From Bacillota bacterium (GTDB taxonomy: Bacteria; Bacillota; Clostridia; Saccharofermentanales; Saccharofermentanaceae), in contig JAEWUD010000022.1 of NCBI GenBank assembly GCA_023397475.1, positions 186,001 to 250,000 on the forward strand: 64,000 bases of DNA, given 5' to 3'. The position numbers and the translations under genes are program-made. Shown here piece after piece: positions 37,594 through 46,669 of this stretch (position 1 is its first letter; every line of letters starts with the position of its first letter). The notes beneath the pieces were generated by a model. The model searched no databases and was not told where the DNA came from. It worked only from the letters and a program-made list of their open reading frames with translations.

Positions 37594-37640
37594 AAAAAAA
37601 ACGAAAACCCTCTTCGCTTCAAAAAGCTTCAGGGTTTTCG
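37594..37640 (-). terminator. terminator of the tRNA-His/Gln/Lys transcript
   Basis: On the minus strand CGAAAACCCT and AGGGTTTTCG form a ten-pair outer stem with an inner GAAGC/GCGAAG arm, followed at once by eight Ts. It starts two bases beyond the tRNA-Lys CCA. Confidence 0.9.
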
Positions 37641-37641
37641 T

Positions 37642-37717
37642 TGGTGGCTCACCGGAGGATCGAACTCCGGACCCCCTGATTAAAAGTCAGGTGCTCTACC
37701 AGCTGAGCTAGTGAACC
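37642..37717 (-). tRNA. tRNA-Lys (anticodon UUU)
   Basis: Cloverleaf on the minus strand with acceptor GGTTCAC pairing GTGAGCC, anticodon loop CTTTTAA, T-arm CCGGAGTTCGATCCTCCGG and encoded CCA. Last of three tRNAs. Confidence 0.95.
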
Positions 37718-37721
37718 AAAA

Positions 37722-37796
37722 TGGCTGGGGTGGCAGGACTTGAACCTGCGGATGCGGGAGTCAAAGTCCCGTGCCTTACCACTTGGCTACACCCCA
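37722..37796 (-). tRNA. tRNA-Gln (anticodon UUG)
   Basis: Cloverleaf on the minus strand with acceptor TGGGGTG pairing CACCCCA, anticodon loop CTTTGAC, T-loop GGTTCAAGTCC and encoded CCA. Confidence 0.95.
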
Positions 37797-37849
37797 ATAT
37801 AAGGGTTCTCTATGCTCTATATCGGAGTGCCTGTTGTAGGAAGGAAAAA

Positions 37850-37927
37850 TGGGGTGGAATATGGGAATCGAACCCACGACCTCTAGTGCCACAAACTAGC
37901 GCTCTAACCAACTGAGCTAATTCCACC
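37850..37927 (-). tRNA. tRNA-His (anticodon GUG)
   Basis: Cloverleaf on the minus strand with acceptor GTGGAAT pairing ATTCCAC, anticodon loop TTGTGGC and encoded CCA. The extra G at position -1 faces C73, the identity mark of tRNA-His. Confidence 0.95.
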
Positions 37928-37959
37928 ATCGAATCCGCGGATGCGAAGGCACGATGAAA

Positions 37960-37988
37960 ATTATATGTGTCGCCAACGAAAATGTCAA
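37960..37988 (-). promoter_or_regulatory. consensus sigma-A promoter of the tRNA-His/Gln/Lys cluster
   Basis: On the minus strand TTGACA (37983-37988) and TATAAT (37960-37965) match consensus in all twelve positions with a 17-base spacer, about 33 bases ahead of tRNA-His. Confidence 0.9.
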
Positions 37989-37995
37989 TACACAA

Positions 37996-39108
37996 TTAAA
38001 GGCTGTCTCCATGTAACGGAGGTCTCTCAACAATATAGAAACCTTTCTTAATACCATAATCGAACGAAACCGCTGCTTGATCAATATCATTTTGTGTCTT
38101 CGGCGGTTCCATGGGAACAATTCCCCTCCACGTATTTCGGCCTTCATTCTTGGCGACATACATCGCCTGGTCTGCAAGATTGACATGCTGCTCCACGGAC
38201 AGAGATGTCGCTTCCTTAGGAAAAAGCGGAAACGGAACATATCCGATACTGCATGTGACCGAACGAATCTCCTGTGTCTTCGGATCATTAACATGGACTG
38301 TCTCACTGAATTCTTTTCGCAACTTCTCGGCCAACTGGGAAAAATGCATCGGGAAGCTTAAACAAGCGATGACCAGAAACTCCTCGCCGCCGTTACGTAC
38401 AACTACACCTTCCGGTCCGATCGCAGAACGTAAAGTCTTCCCTACCTGTCGCAACACCTGATCGCCATAGGCATGACCGAATTCGTCGTTGATCTTCTTG
38501 AAATGGTCGATGTCGATGAGATAGATTCCGTAAGAGTAGCTGGATATCGTCTGCGGTCCGTTGGAATTCGTCAACGCACAGAGCATCTGCGTCTTCAGAA
38601 TATCGGTAATTGCCTGCGCAAAGTATTTACGGTTGAAACAACCGGTCATCTCATCAAAATAACGATCCTGCGTCGCATCCTCAATATAGTCATGAACCAG
38701 ATCCGCCCAAGATTCTCTGGGCTTATATAAATCAAGAATGTGCTTCTTGCCGCCGCGGAGATACTGGTCAGCCTGCTTCGATAATCCTCGAATACCGGAC
38801 GCCTTCTCGACTTCACCCAGCAAATCCTTTACAGGGAAATATATAATCCGCTCGTACATAACGGTTAGCAACAGTGTCATAAACAGAGAATAGAGCAACG
38901 TGCTAATAACAATCGTCCCGATGATCGATTGTTGCAACAAGCCCATAGAAGCCCAATCCGTGAACATCGGCAGACGAAGATAAAGGCAGCTGAGCATATA
39001 GGTAAAAAATCCCACCAGGAGGGAAAACAAAAAAATGCATGCAAACAAAAAAGCGGCCGCTTGCCAGATTACGTCCCAGGAACCAAGCGCCATTCGTCTC
39101 TTCTTCAT
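37996..39108 (-). CDS. membrane diguanylate cyclase (GGDEF domain)
   Basis: A 370-residue protein with two clear helical pairs in the first 95 residues and no periplasmic sensor of note. After a linker (about 95-150) the GGDEF domain runs to about 335, with DEMTGCFNRKYF, IDIDHFKKINDEFGHAYGDQ and the active-site variant GGEEF, which is competent in known enzymes. By family it makes cyclic di-GMP from GTP. An extended -10 like element (TGATAAAAT) lies upstream. The gene stands alone, divergent from the PPi-PFK gene. Confidence 0.9.
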   Translation of the reverse strand: MKKRRMALGSWDVIWQAAAFLFACIFLFSLLVGFFTYMLSCLYLRLPMFTDWASMGLLQQSIIGTIVISTLLYSLFMTLLLTVMYERIIYFPVKDLLGEVEKASGIRGLSKQADQYLRGGKKHILDLYKPRESWADLVHDYIEDATQDRYFDEMTGCFNRKYFAQAITDILKTQMLCALTNSNGPQTISSYSYGIYLIDIDHFKKINDEFGHAYGDQVLRQVGKTLRSAIGPEGVVVRNGGEEFLVIACLSFPMHFSQLAEKLRKEFSETVHVNDPKTQEIRSVTCSIGYVPFPLFPKEATSLSVEQHVNLADQAMYVAKNEGRNTWRGIVPMEPPKTQNDIDQAAVSFDYGIKKGFYIVERPPLHGDSL

Positions 39109-39366
39109 GAATAACCTCTTTGCCTCCCGTTACGTATGAGGTCATACCTACATAATTTCCTTGATTTTATCACGAAATCGTCATTATTGCAGATAATTAT
39201 ATACAGATTGCGGCAATTGCGATCTTTTTTTGAACGAATTCACAATTTATTTATATGTCCAGCATCCGGAAAACGTGGTATTATTTTTTTTAGTCTGGGT
39301 AATTATGGCTCGCATCGTTTAACGTAGCGTCCATGCTTAATAAATCAATTTCAGGAGGAAGAAGAA

Positions 39367-40617
39367 ATGTCAATGTTGAAGGGAAATCTTATGTTTGGCC
39401 AGTCGGGCGGTCCGACCTCCGTCATCAATGCGTCTGCTGCGGGTGTCTTTATCGAGGCTCTCAAGCATTCTGACGTCATCGAGAAGGTTTATGGTGCGGC
39501 AAACGGAATTGTCGGAATTCTGAACGAGAAATTCTATGACATGGGTGAGGAGGATCCTGCAGAACTTGAACTACTCAAGTATACGCCTTCTTCCAGCCTA
39601 GGTTCTTGCCGTTACAAGCTCGCCAATGCCGATGTCGACGAGACAGATTACAAGAGAATTCTTGAAGTCTTCAAGAAGTACAATATCCGTTACTTCTTCT
39701 ACAACGGCGGTAATGATTCTATGGATACCTGCAACAAGATCTCGAAGTACATGCAGAAGGCTGGTTATGACTGCCGCGTCATGGGCGTTCCGAAGACCAT
39801 CGATAATGATCTGTTTGGAACGGATCACTGTCCTGGCTTCTCCTCTGCCGCGAAGTATATTGCGACAACGACGATGGAAGTTTATGAAGATGCCCGTGTT
39901 TACGACACGGGAATGATCTGTGTTATTGAGGTCATGGGTCGTCACGCCGGTTGGCTCACAGCCGCAACAGCCCTTGCATCCTATAAAGGTCATGGACCGG
40001 ATCTGATCTACCTTCCCGAGATCGACTTTGATCTTGAGAAGATGCTTGCGGATGTCAAAGAAATCTACGCAAAAACCAAGAAAGTTATTATCGCGGTATC
40101 CGAAGGTGTTCAGACCAAAGATGGTAAGTTTATTCCCGAACTTGTCGCAACAGAAGATGTTGCTGTCGACTCCTTCGGTCACAAGCAGCTTGGCGGAACC
40201 GCAACTGTGCTTGCGGATTACCTGAAGAAGGAGATCGGTTGCAAGGTTCGCGGTATTGAGCTTTCTCTTATGCAGCGCTGCGCGTCGCACTGTGCTTCTA
40301 AGTCAGACTATGAAGAGTCCTTCCTCGCCGGACAGACGGCGGTTCTCAAGGCCATTGAGGGGATGACAGATTACATGGTCGGTTTCGAGCGCGAAGAGGG
40401 CGACAAGTATGTCTGCAATATCAAGATGATCCCCTTGAGCCAGGTAGCCAACACGGAGAAGAAGGTACCGCGCGAGTGGATTAACGAGGCCGGTAACAAT
40501 GTCGGTGTCGAGTTTATCAAGTATGCGCTTCCTCTCATCAACGGAGAGACTGAGCAGCCCAAGGAAGATGGTCTTCCGAGATTTGCCAAGCTCAAAAAGA
40601 TCTCCGCTGCAAAGTAA
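39367..40617 (+). CDS. pfp: PPi-dependent 6-phosphofructokinase
   Basis: A 416-residue glycolytic enzyme. The Gly-Asp pattern GGNDSM (ATP enzymes have GGDGS) and PKTIDND with Lys ahead of the catalytic Asp mark pyrophosphate as phosphoryl donor. The N-terminal FGQSGGPTSVINAS and MGRHAGWL motifs are typical. AGGAGG lies just ahead of the ATG, and codon choice is strongly biased, as in well-expressed genes. A 258-base divergent spacer and a strong terminator show that it is a single-gene unit. Confidence 0.93.
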   Translation: MSMLKGNLMFGQSGGPTSVINASAAGVFIEALKHSDVIEKVYGAANGIVGILNEKFYDMGEEDPAELELLKYTPSSSLGSCRYKLANADVDETDYKRILEVFKKYNIRYFFYNGGNDSMDTCNKISKYMQKAGYDCRVMGVPKTIDNDLFGTDHCPGFSSAAKYIATTTMEVYEDARVYDTGMICVIEVMGRHAGWLTAATALASYKGHGPDLIYLPEIDFDLEKMLADVKEIYAKTKKVIIAVSEGVQTKDGKFIPELVATEDVAVDSFGHKQLGGTATVLADYLKKEIGCKVRGIELSLMQRCASHCASKSDYEESFLAGQTAVLKAIEGMTDYMVGFEREEGDKYVCNIKMIPLSQVANTEKKVPREWINEAGNNVGVEFIKYALPLINGETEQPKEDGLPRFAKLKKISAAK

Positions 40618-40642
40618 TTCTCTCTCAGCTTCATAAAAGATA

Positions 40643-40680
40643 AACTCCCGTCACCGTTTATCGTGTGGCGGGAGTTTTTT
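40643..40680 (+). terminator. terminator after the PPi-PFK gene
   Basis: AAACTCCCG and CGGGAGTTT form a perfect nine-pair stem followed by a T-run. It may also serve the convergent flavin reductase gene. Confidence 0.85.
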
Positions 40681-40716
40681 CATGAACAGGATAGAGTTTG
40701 TGAGCGAAGAAGTAAT

Positions 40717-41637
40717 TTAGTCTTCCGATGAGTTCTTGCGACGATACGATCTCTTCTCCCCTTGTGAGGAGGTATCCTTCTGGGAGGAAGATTTCGGTCG
40801 ATGATATGAATCCGGTTTACCGGATGATCTCGGCCGAGCGGATGAACTGGGTCGATCATACGACTTAGATCCTTCTGATGTTCTCGGTCGATCGCTCGCC
40901 TTTGGGGCGGACGGTTTTCTTGTGGCGGAAGTTCCTGATCCGATGCGAGCTGTATCTGACCTTTTTCGAGAGGAAGAAATGGCCACTTTGTTCTTATCCG
41001 AGGATATTTCCGCAGGCTTTCTTCCACGATTCCGACGAGCGAGGGCATCCTTTGACGCGACGGAGTATCCGAAGAATCCAAGATACTCACCGATTTTGTA
41101 ATACTCACCGTGAGAGAATGCGACGAGATTCGCCTGATCCAGTTGAAGTTTTCCCTTCGCGTTGAACAGATCCGACTCCGCAGATACAGCAACAATACGC
41201 GCTGTGAACATATCGTGAGATCCCAATCGAATCACCGACTCCACCTTACAGGAGATCGATACCGGTGCCTCCTTGATCGCGGGTGCGTACACCATGCCTT
41301 CGGCGGGAATTGCCGTCAATTTCATTGAAGCAAATTTATCCTCATCTCGTCCGGAACGAACACCGCAATAGTCGCATTCCTTCAGCAATTCATCAGAAAC
41401 GAAGTTCAGAACGAATTCTTTGGTCTCAGAAATCAGTTTATACGAGTGCCGGCTGGGCCTTATGGAAATACTGAGCATCGGCGGTTCTGAGTTGATGGTT
41501 CCAACCCATGCCAGCGTTATGATATTGGGTCGTTCGGAAGGATTTCCGGGACGTTTACCCGCACACGAGACCATCACAACAGGAACGGGACTTAGTAGAG
41601 TTGAGGGTGGCATGGATATTTTTTTACTGTCTTTCAT
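40717..41637 (-). CDS. flavin reductase-like protein with basic Ser/Arg-rich tail
   Basis: A 306-residue protein. Residues 1-195 match the flavoredoxin/flavin reductase fold that binds FMN: PVVMVSCAGKRPGNPSERPN, NIITLAWVG, SISIRPSRHSYKLI and a late HGEYYKIGEYLGFFG. The last 100 or so residues are low complexity, rich in Ser, Arg, Lys and Pro, with repeated DRP/ARP/HRP units, which the family normally lacks. AAGGAG precedes the ATG. Electron partner and acceptor are unknown. Confidence 0.82.
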   Translation of the reverse strand: MKDSKKISMPPSTLLSPVPVVMVSCAGKRPGNPSERPNIITLAWVGTINSEPPMLSISIRPSRHSYKLISETKEFVLNFVSDELLKECDYCGVRSGRDEDKFASMKLTAIPAEGMVYAPAIKEAPVSISCKVESVIRLGSHDMFTARIVAVSAESDLFNAKGKLQLDQANLVAFSHGEYYKIGEYLGFFGYSVASKDALARRNRGRKPAEISSDKNKVAISSSRKRSDTARIGSGTSATRKPSAPKASDRPRTSEGSKSYDRPSSSARPRSSGKPDSYHRPKSSSQKDTSSQGEKRSYRRKNSSED

Positions 41638-41686
41638 TCTATTCTCCTTATCTCATTTGCGTCCGAAGACGATTGGGATCCATTCT

Positions 41687-42778
41687 TCATCTATCGACGG
41701 ATGCTCGTGCCGTGTCACGAAAAAATCCAAACATCTCGTGGTCAAGAAGAAACTCCTTGTTCTCCACCCCGCCGGAAAACCCGACAAGGCGACCATCTTT
41801 CCCGATCACTCGATGACACGGTACAAGGATCGGAATCGGATTCTCGGCACAAGCTGATCCGACGGCACGTGAGAGGTTTCTTGCGGCCACACGATCATTT
41901 GCCGTAAGCGCCAGAGCAACATCTTCATAACTTACGGTCGAACCGTAGGGGATTTTCTGTAACTCAGACCACACATGTCGCTGAAACTCACTTCCGCCGG
42001 CGAAACGAATTTTCACAGAAAAATTGGTTCTCGACTTATTGAAATATTCCTTGAGCTCTCTTGCCGCTTTGTTGATCTCTTCCGGGCATCCGTTGCAAAG
42101 TCCCGAATATACTTTGGAGCCGGCTTCGAAAAGATGTCCCTTAGGATCCGCAATGCCAACTCGAATCGCGACCTGCCTCTCGTAAGGATCGGTGATCTCT
42201 TGTCCGTATTGATAGAATCGCACACCCTCTACCGCCTCTGAGCCGCCACGCACAGCGAGTACACCCTGCGGATATGCAACAAAAGCCGCTCCGTAATCCG
42301 GATATTCAGACGCAAGAAGCGAGAACAGACCGGCATCCACAAATACATCATCAATGCATAATGCTTCATCTAGCACAGCCTCCTGCACCATACCACATTG
42401 CATCGCGATTTCCGCGATATGATGATCTGAAATCGGAAGCAGCAAACTGACGCGATGAAGTTGCATCGTAAAAAAAGCGTACCGCAATGTTGTATCAATT
42501 ACTGACTTCATGATCGGGTCGGATGGGCAATATGTGAAACGTATGTCCATCGTGGCGCTCTTATGAATGGGATGGATTTGCGAGAAGATACACAGACCCA
42601 GAACAACGCGATCCGGCGAGTCATTTCGAGAGGCAAGATAACAAGACTGATGATTCTCAGACAACAAATCTCGTATCTGTGTGGATATTTCCTGATTCTT
42701 TCCCGAGAGAATTCCTGCCGAACGGAGTCGGTTTGCATCAAGTAATCTGAGCGGTGACATCGAAATGTCAATTTGCAT
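41687..42778 (-). CDS. GNAT-like domain fused to O6-methylguanine-DNA methyltransferase
   Basis: A 363-residue fusion. Residues 1-150 resemble a GNAT acetyltransferase (ILSGKNQEIS, MDIRFTYCPSD, AFFTMQLHRVSLLLP), somewhat degenerate. Residues 175-360 are a complete Ogt: a degenerate N-terminal domain, FQRHVWSELQKIPYGSTVSYEDVA (the DNA-binding helix) and the acceptor cysteine in VPCHRVIGKDGRLVGFSGG. By family it repairs O6-alkylguanine by taking the alkyl group on that Cys. GGGTGG lies ahead of the ATG. The join is in frame and continuous. Confidence 0.88.
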   Translation of the reverse strand: MQIDISMSPLRLLDANRLRSAGILSGKNQEISTQIRDLLSENHQSCYLASRNDSPDRVVLGLCIFSQIHPIHKSATMDIRFTYCPSDPIMKSVIDTTLRYAFFTMQLHRVSLLLPISDHHIAEIAMQCGMVQEAVLDEALCIDDVFVDAGLFSLLASEYPDYGAAFVAYPQGVLAVRGGSEAVEGVRFYQYGQEITDPYERQVAIRVGIADPKGHLFEAGSKVYSGLCNGCPEEINKAARELKEYFNKSRTNFSVKIRFAGGSEFQRHVWSELQKIPYGSTVSYEDVALALTANDRVAARNLSRAVGSACAENPIPILVPCHRVIGKDGRLVGFSGGVENKEFLLDHEMFGFFRDTARASVDR

Positions 42779-42798
42779 TCTATCCCACCCTTTCGAGA

Positions 42799-44376
42799 TT
42801 ATTTCTTTGCCGCAATCGCAATCTCGGTTATAACAGCATCAATATCAGATTCAGGCAGTATAAGTTTGGCACCATAGGTAAGAAGCAAAGCGTTCATCTT
42901 ATTGGAAATTTCCTGTTCATTCGTTTGCGGATTATAAATCGCATTCGGCATTAGTGCTTTACAGGTAACTAAGTCCTCTCCGAAGTCCGTGTTCTCGAAA
43001 ACAATGCGCCAGACTGTGTCTGAGTTGACAACAGGAAGAAATCCTTCCCGGTTCTCAAGACGGTCTGTCAACAGGATGGCATCGGAATCCAGCGCCAGAA
43101 AAGCTGCGAATTCCGATGCAAGCTTCGGTGATGTGGTCTGAGACATGACGCAAATCGGATAAACCGTCAGCGCCAAAGGCGATGCTCCGTCATTTTGCTT
43201 GGATGGAATTCTGGTTATATCAATCTCGGGCATCGTTGATGTCCAATACAATATATCCTGCGTATTTCCGCACCACGCGGCTACGCGGCCTGAGATTCGT
43301 GGATCTATCATTCCAAAAGCCTCTTCTCTTGTATCCTCGTCAAGAGTCTCAACACAGAAATCCGGCGTACTTGTAAGTTCGCGCAATGAAGTTAGAACCT
43401 GTCGAAACACCGGTGAATCGAAATCGAAACCATTTTCTTCGCGAAGAAACCAGGCAGAATTCGGATCAAACGAATTCGGCAAAGTCATCAGAAGTGAGCT
43501 CGGTTCAAAAAAAGCATAGACGCGGGTGTCCGGAAGAGAGTCTTCGCCGGAAGGATTCGTCTCCTCTGACGTCGCATTGTCTTCATCATTCTCCGAATTC
43601 ACCAAAGTATCATTTAAATCCAGAACCCGATTTGTTATCTCCTCGATCTGTGGGATCGAGATCTCAAAGGGGAGGAAATCTTCACCCGCCGTCGAAAGTA
43701 ACGCCTTGTTCCAGAAGATGATTTCGGCAGATACCGAATATGGGATCGCATACAATGTGTCCTCGTACATGCATGTGGACAACATGTCGGTGTAGATATA
43801 GTCCGGTGAAAGATATGGAGACGATGCAAGACTATCCGACAAGGGTAGCAACGCTCCGTTGCGATAGAATTGAGACAGAGAGTTCGCGAAAACAATATCG
43901 GGGGATACATCTTCCCGAATCCATCTGGATGTCATGTCATACGTCGCTCCGGTAGAAGGCGTCTGCAATGATTCGATATAGAACTCGGGCTCGAGTGTAC
44001 GAAGGAAGGAAACCGAGACCGTAGCACCCGTTTCGCCTTCCGGCAGAAGTCCTTGTTTTTTCGCGGCGAAAAGCAAAGCGAGAAGCTTAGCGTTATCCGA
44101 TGAAATGGGTGCGGCGATACGTATGACCGGTTTATCGGAATCGGGATCCGAATCCGTTGTTTGCGACGGCTCTGTCGAGCCCTCCGTCTCCTGGATTATC
44201 TCCGGAAAAGATACATCCGGAAACTCACTGTCAGGTTTATTAGTACAACCGGTAAGAAACAATGAGAACACGACAAGAAGAGCCATACTGCTATGTCTCA
44301 TTTTCTTGTTGAAGGACAATATCGGTCTCTTGCTTTGTATGGTCATATCAACCTGTGCGTTCGGGGATTTTTTCAT
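42799..44376 (-). CDS. extracellular solute-binding lipoprotein (family 1-like)
   Basis: About 525 residues. A basic N terminus and hydrophobic stretch end in the lipobox LFLTGC, followed by an acidic Ser/Thr linker. The rest resembles ABC transporter solute-binding proteins for sugars: DIVFANSLSQFYRNGALLPLSD, YAIPYSVSAEIIFWNKALL and FEISIPQIEEI. No permease or ATPase gene lies near, so it is an orphan binding protein or uses shared permeases. The start is uncertain: ATGs at 44415, 44376 and near 44301 all have weak sites; I chose 44376. Confidence 0.75.
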   Translation of the reverse strand: MKKSPNAQVDMTIQSKRPILSFNKKMRHSSMALLVVFSLFLTGCTNKPDSEFPDVSFPEIIQETEGSTEPSQTTDSDPDSDKPVIRIAAPISSDNAKLLALLFAAKKQGLLPEGETGATVSVSFLRTLEPEFYIESLQTPSTGATYDMTSRWIREDVSPDIVFANSLSQFYRNGALLPLSDSLASSPYLSPDYIYTDMLSTCMYEDTLYAIPYSVSAEIIFWNKALLSTAGEDFLPFEISIPQIEEITNRVLDLNDTLVNSENDEDNATSEETNPSGEDSLPDTRVYAFFEPSSLLMTLPNSFDPNSAWFLREENGFDFDSPVFRQVLTSLRELTSTPDFCVETLDEDTREEAFGMIDPRISGRVAAWCGNTQDILYWTSTMPEIDITRIPSKQNDGASPLALTVYPICVMSQTTSPKLASEFAAFLALDSDAILLTDRLENREGFLPVVNSDTVWRIVFENTDFGEDLVTCKALMPNAIYNPQTNEQEISNKMNALLLTYGAKLILPESDIDAVITEIAIAAKK

Positions 44377-44464
44377 TCTGACCACTCTTTGCAGCGAAAT
44401 TAATCTTCGAATCATAATGGAATAATTATACCATTCCCATGTGTTCGAAAAGTACGCAGAATTA

Positions 44465-45133
44465 CTAAAAATGAAATCTCCTCTTCAACTCGTTTTTCAC
44501 GGTGCGTTCACCGAAGATAAACGTCGCCGCCAGAGACGCAAGAGAGATTGCGGCCGTAATGATCGGAATAATCGGGTGGTGAATAATCGAGAATCCATAG
44601 AGAATCGCAGGGACAAAACCAAGAAGACCCAACATAATGTGATAAATAACATAGTTGTGCCAGTCCAGTCGATTTACGAGAATTACAATGAGGATGACGA
44701 TGTTCGCCAAACTCAGAATATTGGGGATAACATAGTTGACCGCCCACCCGGAATATCCGGCAACAAAATCGATCACCACGAGAAGCAGTGACGCGCAAAC
44801 CGCTTGAACCAGAATCTTTGATGCGACGTTCGCATGATTTTTGACGACAAATACAATCGCCGCCCAGAAATAGATAATCGAAGCTGTCGTCAACAGGGAC
44901 CACATGACGCCGTCATACAGAACGACATTGACCATAATCGATACAATCCCCGCAACAATGGACAGAAACAGAAGCACGCGGGTAAAGATCGTGAAACTTT
45001 TTACACTGGCATCCGTTACCGGATACATCATCTCACCGGGGTCGCCGTCGCTCTCCTCGAGCACAGTCTTGCATAAGGGGCAGGTAGCCGCATCGTCAAG
45101 AATTTTGATATTGCATCGATTACAAGTCTTCAT
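44465..45133 (-). CDS. zinc-ribbon membrane protein (DUF6320-like)
   Basis: A 222-residue protein with an N-terminal zinc ribbon (CNRCNIKI and CPLCKTVL) and about six membrane helices from residue 48 on. I recall this pattern as DUF6320, whose genes often adjoin an alcohol acetyltransferase-like gene, as here. The start overlaps the upstream acyltransferase by 14 bases and has GGAG ahead, so the two are coupled. Function unknown. Confidence 0.72.
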   Translation of the reverse strand: MKTCNRCNIKILDDAATCPLCKTVLEESDGDPGEMMYPVTDASVKSFTIFTRVLLFLSIVAGIVSIMVNVVLYDGVMWSLLTTASIIYFWAAIVFVVKNHANVASKILVQAVCASLLLVVIDFVAGYSGWAVNYVIPNILSLANIVILIVILVNRLDWHNYVIYHIMLGLLGFVPAILYGFSIIHHPIIPIITAAISLASLAATFIFGERTVKNELKRRFHF

Positions 45134-46415
45134 AATACACTCCGTTGGTTTCGATGGAGACGTTCACGCCTTCCTTGACCAGCTCTCGAAAAAAAGTACG
45201 CTGCAGATAGGCATCTTTATAACGAGACGTAAAGATAACATTCATCTTGTTCGCATATGAACAGATTCCGCACTTGAAGGGTTCTCGATCAGCAACATTA
45301 ACCTGAACTCCAAATGAGTCAATCATGTCAGAAAATTTTTCCGGCACGGAAACATTTCCCAGATTCGTAAGCGTTGTTGAATAGGAATCGAATGACATGA
45401 GATAAGCGATCTTTACAATCAAATTCTTAATTACAAGAGGGATAAATCGTGCGAAGATATTCTTGCCGAGACGTACATTGGCTGCAATTTTCTGAAGAAA
45501 CAGATCCTTGTTCATCTGTTCTTTGTATTGGGAAACAACGGAAGTCAGGATATCGTCCATCGTATGTTCCTGGTTCTTGAATCGGAATCCGATCGCGATG
45601 TTGGAAAAGAAGTTCATTGTTGTAGTCGAATCGAATAATGGACGCAAATTTACCGGAACGAATATCTTGACCGGATATTTGGAAGGTTGGCGATTCATGT
45701 TCCCTACATATATTGAGTAAAGAAGTAGCGAACACAGATACTGGGTGATCGTAACGCCCTTATCCCGACACACTTTGAGCAGTTCATCCACGGGCAGATA
45801 TCCGTGAATAATTCCTGTAGAATAAAGCGGAAGTCTGTCTCCGCGAAGTTGATATGACCTCTCCGAAGTCATCTTGAGCTTGGCGGTCTTCTGATAATTC
45901 TTAATGTAACTGTCCTCTGAATCACATGTAACTTCTACCGTCGGCAAGGAGATCTTCGCCGGTGTATTCGGAGACAGTTCGGAAAGCCGCAAATAGCATA
46001 GCGTCAGTTCCTTGAGAAAGTTGATCGTTCCCGTTCCGTCCGACAACGCGTGAAATACTTCAAGGCTGATTCTGTTCTTAAAATAAATAACGCGAAACAG
46101 AAGATGTGAGTTCGGCACAGGATCAATGTATCCACAAGGACCGTTCTTCTCCTCTTGGACAAGCGGTCTCTTATGATTGGATTCGAAATAGTACCAGAAG
46201 AATCCGCGTCGAAGCCGAACCAGAAAACTGTCAAACCAGGGAATTGTAACATCCAGAGCCTTCTGAAGAATCTCAGGATCTATATCTGATTTAAGGCGAA
46301 CAGACATTCTGTAGACGCCACTAAAAGTCTTATTCGAGATAACCGGGAAAACCGTTGCCGTGTTATCCAGGCGATGCCACTTGGTATCGTTGATCGGTCT
46401 GTTAATAATCCTCAC
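45120..46415 (-). CDS. condensation/alcohol acetyltransferase-like acyltransferase
   Basis: A 431-residue protein of the CoA-dependent acyltransferase fold. The catalytic HxxxD motif is in VFHALSDGTG near residue 140, and the C-terminal half has TTTLTNLGNVSVPE, matching the DFG-like structural motif region. No carrier domain is attached. By family it joins an acyl group to an alcohol or amine; substrate unknown. The start is uncertain: GTG at 46415 overlaps GGTGAGG, which itself looks like a binding site for a start a few codons later. Confidence 0.76.
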   Translation of the reverse strand: MRIINRPINDTKWHRLDNTATVFPVISNKTFSGVYRMSVRLKSDIDPEILQKALDVTIPWFDSFLVRLRRGFFWYYFESNHKRPLVQEEKNGPCGYIDPVPNSHLLFRVIYFKNRISLEVFHALSDGTGTINFLKELTLCYLRLSELSPNTPAKISLPTVEVTCDSEDSYIKNYQKTAKLKMTSERSYQLRGDRLPLYSTGIIHGYLPVDELLKVCRDKGVTITQYLCSLLLYSIYVGNMNRQPSKYPVKIFVPVNLRPLFDSTTTMNFFSNIAIGFRFKNQEHTMDDILTSVVSQYKEQMNKDLFLQKIAANVRLGKNIFARFIPLVIKNLIVKIAYLMSFDSYSTTLTNLGNVSVPEKFSDMIDSFGVQVNVADREPFKCGICSYANKMNVIFTSRYKDAYLQRTFFRELVKEGVNVSIETNGVYYEDL

Positions 46416-46481
46416 CTTCCTTTTTTGGAAACTCTTCTCCTTATATTATGCACGAACAGCGTTGCGAATCCAAGAAACGGG

Positions 46482-46519
46482 AAAAAAAAAGAGGGTCTGC
46501 TGAAAAAGCAGATCCTCTT
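46482..46519 (-). terminator. terminator after tRNA-Thr
   Basis: On the minus strand AAGAGGATCTGC and GCAGACCCTCTT form a 12-pair stem (one G-T type pair) with a seven-base loop, followed by a run of Ts. It begins at the CCA end of tRNA-Thr. Confidence 0.9.
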
Positions 46520-46593
46520 GGAGCCGATGGTGAGAATCGAACTCACGACCTATTCATTACGAGTGAATTGCTCTACCCCTGAGCCACATCGGC
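46519..46593 (-). tRNA. tRNA-Thr (anticodon CGU)
   Basis: Cloverleaf on the minus strand with acceptor GCCGATG pairing CATCGGC, anticodon loop CTCGTAA, T-arm GTGAGTTCGATTCTCAC and encoded CCA. Confidence 0.95.
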
Positions 46594-46640
46594 GTGTGAC
46601 CGGCATCACAGAACTGCTTCTGTCGAGCGGCACGAATAAG

Positions 46641-46669
46641 AATATACAAATTTTCCTCGGATCTGTCAA
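46641..46669 (-). promoter_or_regulatory. promoter of tRNA-Thr overlapping the deaminase stop codon
   Basis: On the minus strand TTGACA (46664-46669) and TATATT (46641-46646) are 17 bases apart, about 48 bases ahead of tRNA-Thr. The TGA stop of the upstream deaminase gene is part of the -35. Confidence 0.7.

Noticed and set aside
39598..40290. 230-codon minus-strand frame
   Set aside because: Antisense shadow of the PPi-PFK gene, caused by its strong codon bias.
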